The position numbers were made by a program, and so were the translations under genes. The notes below the pieces were generated by a model. It was given only the letters and a program-made list of their open reading frames with translations, did not search any database and was not told the origin of the DNA. From a virus: a DNA stretch of 26,142 nt. Numbering within the stretch: the stretch's first letter is position 1; each line of letters starts with the position of its first letter. Shown here piece after piece: positions 1 through 6,579 of this stretch. The stretch lies in IMG/VR virus record IMGVR_UViG_3300014820_000011, positions 1-26,142 of that record; one strand, written 5' to 3'.

Positions 1-13
1 GGCTATGTGTGGG

Positions 14-469
14 TCACCGGGTTGTGTGCACCGGCAAACCGTCGTCGTCAATGGTCGGGTCACGAACCCACCAGGCGTCAACCCCGCCACGGCGGGGCAC
101 CCGCCAGAAGCCTTCCTCCGTGTCAGGGTCATAGTGGATGACGGCGTCTTCCAGCTCCATGCCCGCCCGCCATTGTGTGATTTGCGGCAGCAGGGACGGG
201 CCGACCTCGAGGCCGGCGTCCAGTCGTGCCTGGGTGCGGAGCATGCGTGCCGCGTGACGGTGGCGGTGTTCCGGTTTGAGGTGCCACGGGATTCCGCCTG
301 TGGCACGGTCTGTGTCGGCTTTGATGCGGCCGGTGCTGATGGCTTGCGAAATGGCGGATTGTGTTACGTCAACACCTTTTTCGCGGTACCATTTCACCAC
401 GTCCATTTGTGACCACCCGGAGCGAAGCAGTTGCTCCACCTCCGAGTCGTCTAGTTTCTGCTGTGTCAT
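14..469 (-). CDS. Helix-turn-helix DNA-binding protein, candidate phage regulator
   Basis: A 151-residue protein. Residues about 20-48 read as a helix-turn-helix (WSQMDVVKWY, then VTQSAISQAI as recognition helix). The C-terminal part has the signature HYDPDTEEGF followed by RVPRR, which I recall from small actinobacteriophage DNA-binding proteins; that is memory, not a search. The ATG has a good ribosome site (AGGGAGAAG). It is transcribed away from the integrase across a shared control region holding a -10 box and a palindrome just downstream of the predicted start of transcription, as expected for an autoregulated repressor or a Cro/excision-type regulator. A small terminase subunit or general phage DNA-binding protein is an alternative. 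The DNA-binding class is fairly sure; the role is inferred. Confidence 0.75.
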   Translation of the reverse strand: MTQQKLDDSEVEQLLRSGWSQMDVVKWYREKGVDVTQSAISQAISTGRIKADTDRATGGIPWHLKPEHRHRHAARMLRTQARLDAGLEVGPSLLPQITQWRAGMELEDAVIHYDPDTEEGFWRVPRRGGVDAWWVRDPTIDDDGLPVHTTR

Positions 470-502
470 CTTCTCTCCCTGGTCAACGGTTGGTAAAGCG
501 TG

Positions 503-518
503 TGTACCTGTTGGTACA
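503..518. promoter_or_regulatory. Operator-like palindrome TGTACC-TGTT-GGTACA
   Basis: A perfect 6-bp inverted repeat with a 4-base centre. It lies between the predicted -10 box (529-534, minus strand) and the ATG at 469 of the helix-turn-helix gene, close to +4 to +19 of the predicted transcript. That is a natural place for a repressor to block transcription. The link to the neighbouring regulator is inferred. Confidence 0.4.
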
Positions 519-528
519 TGTGAAGGCT

Positions 529-534
529 ATCATA
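529..534 (-). promoter_or_regulatory. -10 box TATGAT of the regulator gene
   Basis: Read on the minus strand the hexamer is TATGAT, two changes from TATAAT, 60 bases upstream of the regulator ATG. No convincing -35 hexamer is present at the usual distance, so the promoter may need an activator or be weak. Confidence is limited by the missing -35. Confidence 0.35.
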
Positions 535-556
535 AGCACACACTGGCACACAACTA

Positions 557-587
557 TTATGCGGGTGTAGGATTAGAACCCGCATAA
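557..587. other. 10-bp perfect inverted repeat, candidate attP core
   Basis: TTATGCGGGT (557-566) and ACCCGCATAA (578-587) are perfect inverted copies around an 11-base centre. The site lies 123 bases upstream of the integrase start, where many integrase-type phages keep attP. On the minus strand the segment from 583 down to 561 looks like the 3' end of a tRNA (a GGGTTC T-loop start, then CCCGC), a usual target of tyrosine integrases, but a whole cloverleaf cannot be drawn. A second weaker stem (588-593 with 601-606, one mismatch) follows. A plain regulatory hairpin remains possible. Confidence 0.35.
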
Positions 588-639
588 CCGCAGGTCAGCA
601 CTGTGGAATGATATCGTCTCATGTGTGTGTTGCTGTGTT

Positions 640-668
640 TTGGCACACACTATGGGGTGTGGTACAGT
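640..668 (+). promoter_or_regulatory. Integrase promoter (-35 TTGGCA, -10 TACAGT)
   Basis: TTGGCA at 640-645 and TACAGT at 663-668 are separated by exactly 17 bases, and TGG in front of the -10 makes it an extended -10 promoter. It lies 42 bases upstream of the integrase ATG, which has the strong ribosome site GGAGGAGG. CA-rich repeats overlap the promoter, so repression by a phage protein is plausible. Confidence 0.6.
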
Positions 669-709
669 GTGACCTGCACACACCATAAGGACACAACGGA
701 GGAGGAATC

Positions 710-1780
710 ATGGCGGGTTTGCCGCTCACCCTGAGTGACGCCATCACCGAGTTTTTGGCCTACCGCAAAACGGCGGGCTTCCGCCCGAACACGCTCACCG
801 TCAACGCCCGCTCCCTCTCCTACTTTTTGCGCGAAGTCGGAAACCTGCAAGTCAAACACCTTGACGCACGCCACGGTGAACTGTTCCAAGCCTGGGTGAT
901 GGGTCGCGGGTACAAACCCAACACTGTCAACAGCCACCTGTCCTGCCTGTCCGCGTTCACCAAATGGTGCCGGTCCCGGCGTTACCTTGGTGGTGGTGCC
1001 GACCCGACAGCGAACACGAGGGCTATTAAGGTCATGTTGGAGCCGCGCACCAGGATTGACCCCAAAGACTTCGCAGCGTTCCTTGACGTTTGCTCCACCC
1101 CGTTGGAGCGGATCGTTGTCGCGTTGGGTTTGTTCCTGTTCATCAGGTCGTCGGAGATCACAGCGCTGCGGGTCAAGGATGTTGACCTTGACCGGCAGGA
1201 GATTCTGGTTCACGTCATGAAAAGTCAACTTGTGGACACCATGCCCATCTGCCAGGAACTGGACACGGAGCTGCGCAGGTGGCTGGTTTGGTATGGGCAG
1301 GACATTCAGGCACCGTTGGAGCCGGACTTTTTCTTGGTGCCGCAGCGGCGGCGCCGCCCGTTGGGTAATGACGGGTCCGGTCCGGGGGGCGGGTTCATGG
1401 TGTTCAGGCCGCACCACAACTGTGTGCCGGATCACCAGTTGCAGCGTGCGCACAGGTACGTGCAGAAACCTCTCGCCGCGTTTGGTGTTGACCTGCGGGG
1501 TGAGGACGGGAAGTCAACAATGGAGGGGGTGCACACGTTGCGCCGGTCTGGTGCGCGTGCCTTGTTTGATCAAATGGTTGATGAGGGTTCGTATGACGGG
1601 GTCCTGCGGTATGTGGCTGCCATGTTGCATCACAAGACGACGGTGATGACCGAACGGTACTTGGGGTTGGATGTGGACGTGAAGAAACGCAACGACCTGT
1701 TGAAAGGTCGGCGCATGTTCCAAACCCCTGCTAGTATCATTGAAACGTCAGAGAACATCACCACGATCAGAGGAGCATGA
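710..1780 (+). CDS. int: Tyrosine-type integrase
   Basis: A 356-residue tyrosine recombinase that would insert phage DNA at a host attachment site. Residues 1-90 form the helical core-binding domain typical of the family. The catalytic set is visible: Arg146 (FIRSSE), Lys171 (VMKSQ), His275 and Arg278 (HTLRR), His308 (LHHKT) and Tyr317 (TERYLG). Length is normal for a phage integrase and nothing is missing, so it should be active. The ATG follows GGAGGAGG, and a 17-spaced extended -10 promoter lies just upstream. It shares an operon with the zinc-binding gene three bases downstream. A candidate attP lies upstream. Assignment is secure. Confidence 0.97.
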   Translation: MAGLPLTLSDAITEFLAYRKTAGFRPNTLTVNARSLSYFLREVGNLQVKHLDARHGELFQAWVMGRGYKPNTVNSHLSCLSAFTKWCRSRRYLGGGADPTANTRAIKVMLEPRTRIDPKDFAAFLDVCSTPLERIVVALGLFLFIRSSEITALRVKDVDLDRQEILVHVMKSQLVDTMPICQELDTELRRWLVWYGQDIQAPLEPDFFLVPQRRRRPLGNDGSGPGGGFMVFRPHHNCVPDHQLQRAHRYVQKPLAAFGVDLRGEDGKSTMEGVHTLRRSGARALFDQMVDEGSYDGVLRYVAAMLHHKTTVMTERYLGLDVDVKKRNDLLKGRRMFQTPASIIETSENITTIRGA

Positions 1781-1783
1781 GGC

Positions 1784-2083
1784 ATGGCTGTTATCACGAA
1801 ACGTATCGAGGTGTGCGATGTGTGCCGGCGTGTGGGGGAACCCGTGACCAGGGTGCGTGTCGCGTTCGGTGCGGGCAGGTTGCGCACGTTCGCCTTGTGT
1901 GAGGAGCATGGTGGTCCGGTGCGTGAACTGTTGGGTCACCTGGGGGCGGGCACTGTTGCGCAGCCTCCTGCAAGAACGTCTAAGGTGTTGAGTATGGAGG
2001 AACTTGACGCTGTGAAGGTGGCTCGTGCGCCGAAGGCCCGCCGCAGGCCCGTGGTGCCCCCTACGGGAGTCTCTTGTCTCTGA
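1784..2083 (+). CDS. Small zinc-binding protein co-transcribed with integrase
   Basis: A 99-residue protein with a likely zinc site: Cys11 and Cys14 (CDVC) pair with Cys39 and His42 (CEEH). The C-terminal third is basic (KARRR near residues 85-89), which suits DNA binding. It starts 3 bases after the integrase stop behind AGAGGAG, so the two are almost certainly made together. Its function is unknown. A recombination directionality factor or a DNA-binding helper are possible because of the location and charge, but there is no direct evidence. I recall similar short CxxC...CxxH proteins from actinobacteria and their phages. Confidence 0.75.
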   Translation: MAVITKRIEVCDVCRRVGEPVTRVRVAFGAGRLRTFALCEEHGGPVRELLGHLGAGTVAQPPARTSKVLSMEELDAVKVARAPKARRRPVVPPTGVSCL

Positions 2084-2104
2084 CCGTCCCTGAACGCACG
2101 AATA

Positions 2105-2136
2105 GGCCCCACCCGTGTGCTGCTACGGGTGGGGCC
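2105..2136. terminator. Strong bidirectional terminator
   Basis: GGCCCCACCCGT (2105-2116) and ACGGGTGGGGCC (2125-2136) form a perfect 12-bp GC-rich stem with an 8-base loop. On the plus strand it is followed by TTTGTGTGTG. It sits between the convergent integrase operon and late operon, 21 bases after one stop codon and 22 bases after the other, so it likely ends both transcripts. Confidence 0.85.
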
Positions 2137-2158
2137 TTTGTGTGTGTCTTACGTGTTG

Positions 2159-2596
2159 CTACGCAACCTTCCATGGTGCGTCGTCGCCAAGCATCACGGC
2201 GTCCTTTTCGTGCACCTGCCCGGTGAGGGGCAGGTGGTGCGATGATTGGAACCTGCGCACGGCAGCCTCAACGACGGTGTCAAACCTGACCCCCGCGCAT
2301 CCGATCAGGGTGCAAAGTCGTGCAACGTCGTCACCGTTGTCGCCCACAGCAAGGTCCCGGTGGAACCAGTCGGGGGTGAAGCCGAACCGGATGGATTCGC
2401 CAATAGCATTGGCGGTGGTTGCGTCCACCATCCCCGTGACCAGCAACTTGTCAGCGAACTGCACGCCGCGCACGCGAGACGCCGTTTCGGCGTCGTACAC
2501 CCCGGACAGTGTGCTGGCTCGCAACTTGCGCTGCACCAGTTCAACGTCAGCTCCGACGCAGCCCACGGTGAGTATGCGGGAGAACCAGGACGCCAT
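2159..2596 (-). CDS. Peptidoglycan-binding protein with two repeats
   Basis: A 145-residue protein made of two peptidoglycan-binding (PG_binding_1-like) repeats. The first (about residues 10-66) has VGADVELVQRKL and a central SGVYDAETASRV. The second (about 80-138) has VGDNGDDVARLC, then VVEAAVRRFQ and LTGQV. No catalytic domain is attached, so it should bind cell wall rather than cut it. It is the last gene of the late operon. Its ATG overlaps the stop of the minor tail gene by one base, so its translation is coupled to a tail gene. It may be a tail-tip wall-binding protein, or the binding subunit of a two-part endolysin whose catalytic part is elsewhere. Confidence 0.8.
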   Translation of the reverse strand: MASWFSRILTVGCVGADVELVQRKLRASTLSGVYDAETASRVRGVQFADKLLVTGMVDATTANAIGESIRFGFTPDWFHRDLAVGDNGDDVARLCTLIGCAGVRFDTVVEAAVRRFQSSHHLPLTGQVHEKDAVMLGDDAPWKVA

Positions 2597-5097
2597 CAGA
2601 GTTTCCGCAGAGTCACTTTGAGGGTGCCAGCGAAGTTCCCTGACGCATCGGCAGCGCGAGGGGAGACGCGGGCAAACTCTGACTGTTCAATGGTGGCGAA
2701 GAAGGTTTCACCGTTAGTGAAGTCTTGGCAGTGCAGCACCACGCTGGCTTCCTCCGCCAACTCCATGGCTTGGATGCGCTCCCACGCCCAACCCTTGTAC
2801 CCGCACTTCACGCCAGCGGCGTCCGTCTCCCTGTCCCCGCAGTTCAGCGGGTACTGGATGAGCCTCTGCCGTTTCGGTGCGGGCAGGGCTTTGATTTGCA
2901 GCGACTGCAATGTGGGTCCGGTCAGCCCGTCACCGGAGCAAGTCAACGTGGTTCGGAACGACAAGTATTCGTGGTTGCCTGCCGGTTGCGTCAACCCAAT
3001 GGAGGTTCCGTCTGTGCCGTTGGCGTTCAATGTGATTAGCCTGACTTCGCTTGCGCCCTCGTCAATGGCGGCAAGGGACACCGTCCCTGCCGGGATGCGT
3101 GCCCGAAGGTCGGCAAGGCGGAACGCTTTCTTCTCCGTAGTCTTGTACCGGATGCGCCCGGACAGGATGTACCCGGTGGCTTCCAGCAGGGTCGCGGACT
3201 GCGTGTACACACCCTCATACGTGACGCCCAAAACGACACGGTCGGTGGTGCCAAAGAACGCAATGCTGGACGGCATACCGACATCGTGGGTTTGCGCGTC
3301 CATGGCGTAAGCAAACCGTAGGTCTTCATGGGGGAGGGGTTGCCCGAGGTTGATGCGGACGGCACCTGTGAGGCCGTCGATTTCTTCCTGCACTGCGGCG
3401 TAGATGAAAGACCCGTTGCCTTCCAGCGCCCGCACCGGGTTCGTGGTTTCGACCACGAGCGGGCCGTAGTTGATGTTGCCATTGGTGTCCATCATGGCGA
3501 CCCTTACGCCCTTGTCCGTGCCAACACCCAAGTACCCGCCAAGGTAGGAGCGCAACGCCATGACCCGTTCCCCGGTGGGCATGACCGCAATCTCATACGC
3601 CTGACCGAGTGTGGGCAGGGTTCCGGTGGTGGCGTCCTGCAACGTGAACTTGTAGATGGTGGATTGCGCGCCGGAATAACCTGCCGCGTAGATCGCAGCC
3701 GGTCCGTCCGTGACCGCCGACCAAACCCAGTTGGGGTCCGCATGGGTGTGGATGATGTTGGTGGAGGCGATGGCCCCACCAGGGGTCAGGGTGAGGGAGT
3801 ACAGGGATGGTCCGATGGACGCAATGATCCTGCCTTTAACCCAGTACGGGACGACGGTGGCACCTGAGGCGATAGTCCACAGGGCTGCCATGGCGGAGCC
3901 GTTGGTGTCCCCCACGTCGATACCTGCGGCGTGGCCGACGAGAATCTTGGACCCCGCCACGGCGACGGCGGTGAGCGCCGCAGCGACGGTGGTCGTCAGC
4001 GTGGATGTTGACGCGTTGGGGGTGCCCGTCCAGACCGCACCGGGTGTTGACCCGTCGAAGTAGGTGCCTGCGGGAGCCCCAATCCCGCCCACCACTTCAA
4101 GTAGTGCGTTTGTGGCGGTCAGCATCTGCCCGGAGGACCACTGGTTGCCGGTGGGCGAGTTGGGGTGCACCTCGAATCGCGGATAGGTTCCACCGGTGGC
4201 GAGGCTGCTACTCGTCACGGCGACGGTCTGTGGGGTGCCGGTTAGGACGATGTTATTGTCCGGAGTGATGTACTTGACGCCATCATGGAGACGGACGGTC
4301 ACGGTTAGCCCGGCAGGTCCAGACACGACAATAGAACCGGACCAGAACTGCCCCACGGAAACGGGTGCAGGAGTGTATAGGTAGGAGTTAGTGGACCCAT
4401 CCATCTGGAACGCCCACCCTGCGCCCTGAACGACCCGCGTGCCCGTGCCACCTGTTGAGACAGTCCACCCGGTTGCATCCACGCCCAGCTTCGGGTTCGG
4501 GCACAGGTTCGTGCGGACGAGCAGTGTCGTGCCGCCCGTGTACGACGTGGACACCCCGTCGGCGGTGCGGCGTTTCACAACGCCCGCTTCGTTGGTGAAC
4601 ACCACGTCGGTGCCGTCCGCGAGTTTGCCGGTGGTGACGAAAGCCAACCCTGCTGACGCGCCTGTGAGGGTGGTTTGTTTCAGGAGGGTTGCCTGGTCGC
4701 GGGTCCACACGTCAACCCCTGCCGAAGACTCGTAACGGTCTTCGGTGATCAGCTCCGCGCCCGGTTCCCAGAACCGGTTAGCCGAGGTTGAGCTGGCTGG
4801 TTCATAAAACTTGACGCCTGCACCGCGATGCCAGGACGCCTGCGACCGAATCCAGTACTGGTCCAACGTTTGTTCGCCGGCCTGAGCGGACACGTCGAAT
4901 TGTGGTTTCTGGATTGGGGCGGTTTGGCGGATGTAGGGGGTGTCTTTGGCTGCGGTGAGCATGAACGGCACCCCGCCAATGGACACGTCGAACCGGACCC
5001 CTGTGGGGGTGTACGACGTTGCAACGTCGTACAGGGGCACGACTTCGCCGGGGAGGGTGCCCGTAATGTCGGGTACAACCGTTGGTGTGTAGGTCAT
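2596..5097 (-). CDS. Large minor tail protein
   Basis: An 833-residue structural protein. Residues about 60-180 carry WIRSQASWHRGAG and VDVWTRDQATLL, which I recall from actinobacteriophage minor tail proteins. Around 195-345 a segment opening NLCPNPKLGVDATGW looks like a carbohydrate-binding jelly-roll domain. From about 375 to 690, repeated short beta-type units (GAYIY-like, LGVGTDKGVRVA, GPLVVETTNPV) suggest a beta-propeller, a common receptor-facing fold. The C-terminal 120 residues contain CGDRETDAAGVKCG and may bind a ligand or partner. The start ATG at 5097 overlaps the stop of a 29-codon gene by one base, and its own stop overlaps the next ATG. Exact place in the tail is inferred. Confidence 0.75.
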   Translation of the reverse strand: MTYTPTVVPDITGTLPGEVVPLYDVATSYTPTGVRFDVSIGGVPFMLTAAKDTPYIRQTAPIQKPQFDVSAQAGEQTLDQYWIRSQASWHRGAGVKFYEPASSTSANRFWEPGAELITEDRYESSAGVDVWTRDQATLLKQTTLTGASAGLAFVTTGKLADGTDVVFTNEAGVVKRRTADGVSTSYTGGTTLLVRTNLCPNPKLGVDATGWTVSTGGTGTRVVQGAGWAFQMDGSTNSYLYTPAPVSVGQFWSGSIVVSGPAGLTVTVRLHDGVKYITPDNNIVLTGTPQTVAVTSSSLATGGTYPRFEVHPNSPTGNQWSSGQMLTATNALLEVVGGIGAPAGTYFDGSTPGAVWTGTPNASTSTLTTTVAAALTAVAVAGSKILVGHAAGIDVGDTNGSAMAALWTIASGATVVPYWVKGRIIASIGPSLYSLTLTPGGAIASTNIIHTHADPNWVWSAVTDGPAAIYAAGYSGAQSTIYKFTLQDATTGTLPTLGQAYEIAVMPTGERVMALRSYLGGYLGVGTDKGVRVAMMDTNGNINYGPLVVETTNPVRALEGNGSFIYAAVQEEIDGLTGAVRINLGQPLPHEDLRFAYAMDAQTHDVGMPSSIAFFGTTDRVVLGVTYEGVYTQSATLLEATGYILSGRIRYKTTEKKAFRLADLRARIPAGTVSLAAIDEGASEVRLITLNANGTDGTSIGLTQPAGNHEYLSFRTTLTCSGDGLTGPTLQSLQIKALPAPKRQRLIQYPLNCGDRETDAAGVKCGYKGWAWERIQAMELAEEASVVLHCQDFTNGETFFATIEQSEFARVSPRAADASGNFAGTLKVTLRKL

Positions 5098-5186
5098 CAG
5101 TACCTCACCTTGGGGCAGTCGAGGTCCGGGAGGTCAGCGAGGACGCCGCCCGTGCGCGCGTCCACAGACAGCCATGCGAGGGTCAC
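5097..5186 (-). CDS. 29-residue protein resembling the start of a minor tail protein
   Basis: A short reading frame from GTG at 5186 to TGA at 5097-5099, giving 29 residues that include AWLSVDARTGGVLADLPDLD. It fills the only gap between the tail-fibre and minor tail genes. It starts one base after the upstream stop and its stop overlaps the next ATG (TGATG), like its neighbours, which supports translation. From memory, the sequence matches the first residues of actinobacteriophage minor tail proteins that are normally several hundred residues long. So this may be a truncated remnant kept as a translational coupler, or the head of a protein joined by frameshifting. Confidence 0.55.
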   Translation of the reverse strand: MTLAWLSVDARTGGVLADLPDLDCPKVRY

Positions 5187-5187
5187 G

Positions 5188-6117
5188 TCAGCCTGCCGAA
5201 GTCGTCGCGGTCCCTTGGACAGCGAAGATTTGCACTAGGAACCCAGAGGTCACGGCCCACGTGGTACCACCGGCCCAGTAGAGCGTTTTACCGGTACATC
5301 CTGATGTCGTTGGTGATGACACGATGGCGGTACAGATCGTGATCCCGTTGATGGTGGCGAAGACGTATGGGGTAACACTGAACCTTCCCGCAGGGAACGT
5401 CACAGCGAAGGTGCCGTCAGCGGCAGTCGTTACTTGAGTGGTGTACGTCGCATATGGGGCAATAGGGCGCCAGGTGGTGCCGTCGTACCTCTCCGCGACG
5501 TGCAGGTCCAACCGGTACACCTGCAACCCGTCGTAGGGCACAGGGAACTGGGCGTCACGGTCGGCGGCGTTATTGACCGGGACTGGCAGGCGCGGCAGTG
5601 CCGTCAGTGGCACATTCGTTAGCGTGTTGGACGCACCATCAATCGTTTTGTTAGTCAGCGTTTGCGCCGTGGCGTTGTACGTCACGTCAGCAGGCAACGC
5701 AACCTTAGGCACGTTGGTGAACGTGTTCGTTGTGCCATCAATGCTCTTATTGGTCAACGTCTGCGTGTTCGTTGTGCCAACAACCGCACCCGTCACACCA
5801 TGCGCAGCAGTCGCGGCCTCATGGTTGCGGGAGTCCTGAAAATCCCTCGCACTATAAGCGTGACGCACCTCGGCACCATTCAAATGCGCCCGCGCTGACG
5901 TACCATCCACGCCCCGTGTGACCGTCAACGTGGTGCCGCCAACGGCGGTCACCTCAACAATCTCCTCCGTCGCCGAACCAGGGTCCAACAGGAGGGTGAA
6001 CGGGGTGGCCGGCAAACCTGTGGTCGCGTCCACAATCAAAGACGCGGCTGCGCCAGTGATACCGCCGACAAGGTGCATCAGGCCAGCGGTTGAGGAGTAG
6101 TTACGCGAAGCTGGCAT
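5188..6117 (-). CDS. Tail fibre protein
   Basis: A 309-residue fibre. Residues 20-95 form a module (VDATTGLPATPFTLL, EEIVEVTAVGGTTLTVTRG, then SARDFQD) that I recall from actinobacteriophage fibre or baseplate proteins. Residues 112-172 hold two copies of the phage-fibre repeat TQTLTNKSIDG...NTFTNVP and AQTLTNKTIDG...NTLTNVP. The C-terminal 130 residues, starting with PVNNAADRDAQFPVPYDGLQ, are likely the exposed host-recognition part. It lies next to a smaller fibre gene carrying the same repeat, so the pair probably arose by duplication. The ATG is preceded by AAGAAGGA, which sits inside the over-run end of that upstream gene. Confidence 0.82.
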   Translation of the reverse strand: MPASRNYSSTAGLMHLVGGITGAAASLIVDATTGLPATPFTLLLDPGSATEEIVEVTAVGGTTLTVTRGVDGTSARAHLNGAEVRHAYSARDFQDSRNHEAATAAHGVTGAVVGTTNTQTLTNKSIDGTTNTFTNVPKVALPADVTYNATAQTLTNKTIDGASNTLTNVPLTALPRLPVPVNNAADRDAQFPVPYDGLQVYRLDLHVAERYDGTTWRPIAPYATYTTQVTTAADGTFAVTFPAGRFSVTPYVFATINGITICTAIVSSPTTSGCTGKTLYWAGGTTWAVTSGFLVQIFAVQGTATTSAG

Positions 6118-6120
6118 TAG

Positions 6121-6579
6121 TCAGTCCTTCTTAAAGAGGGGGTCAAGGTCGATCAACTGTCCAGAGAAAAGCGAACTCCGCAGAGGTAGACGTAGATGTT
6201 GGTGCCGCCCGCATAGTAGGCGTTGACCACGACAGCACCGGCATTTGTGATTGCAACCTGCGCAACCCCTGCCGCTGGCGGCAACAGAGAATGACTTTTG
6301 GGCATTGGGTCGGTATCCCACGGGCAGCGTAAAGACGGTCGTTGATACGATTCCGTTCTTCATCAAGCCGTCGAACGTCACGGTCCCGTCAGCCATTTTC
6401 CGGTAGCCAACCACGCTGCCAGGGGTGCCGTAGTTCACCCACGAGTTCCCGAGCGCAGGGTAAACCCACGGCTCGCCCGATACGACGAGCGCGCCAGTGA
6501 AAGTATTTTTCGCCCCGTCAATACGCTTATTCGTCAGGGTTTGAATGTCCGTCGTACCAACAACCGCGCCGGTAGCCAT
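6121..6579 (-). CDS. Second tail fibre gene, C-terminus apparently frameshifted
   Basis: As read, a 152-residue protein. I chose ATG 6579 because it overlaps the previous stop by one base (TGATG); the longer frame would need TTG at 6603. Residues 5-28 carry the fibre repeat VVGTT, IQTLTNKRIDG, NTF shared with the next gene. After about residue 103 (VAASG) the frame turns into an Arg/Cys-rich tail unlike a fibre. In the +1 frame from near 6270, the same DNA encodes a sensible fibre end (GVAQVAITNAG ... YYAGGTNIYVYL) that stops at 6153-6155, just before the next gene's ribosome site. So there is a one-base insertion, a sequencing error at the GGGG run (6266-6269), or a programmed frameshift. 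Confidence 0.75.
   Translation of the reverse strand: MATGAVVGTTDIQTLTNKRIDGAKNTFTGALVVSGEPWVYPALGNSWVNYGTPGSVVGYRKMADGTVTFDGLMKNGIVSTTVFTLPVGYRPNAQKSFSVAASGRGCAGCNHKCRCCRGQRLLCGRHQHLRLPLRSSLFSGQLIDLDPLFKKD

Larger units (their letters stand above)
535..684. promoter_or_regulatory. Repeated GCACACAC motifs in the integrase/regulator control region
   Basis: GCACACAC occurs at 536-543, 643-650 and 676-683, and the longer TGGCACACA occurs at 544-552 and 641-649. One copy overlaps the -35 and spacer of the integrase promoter and another lies just after its -10. The same motif, on the opposite strand, sits inside the divergent promoter region at 26051-26062. Spacing relative to promoters suggests operator sites for a phage regulator, but GT/CA runs are simple sequence and could recur by chance. 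Confidence 0.35.

Noticed and set aside
561-640. Complete tRNA gene near the integrase
   Set aside because: Only a T-arm and 3'-end-like piece is present; no matching 5' acceptor strand, D-arm or proper anticodon loop can be drawn.
650-1453. 267-residue minus-strand frame opposite the integrase
   Set aside because: The integrase has all catalytic residues; the antisense product has no recognisable pattern.
2246-3310. 354-residue plus-strand frame over the tail region
   Set aside because: Overlaps two supported minus-strand genes and the product shows no family features.
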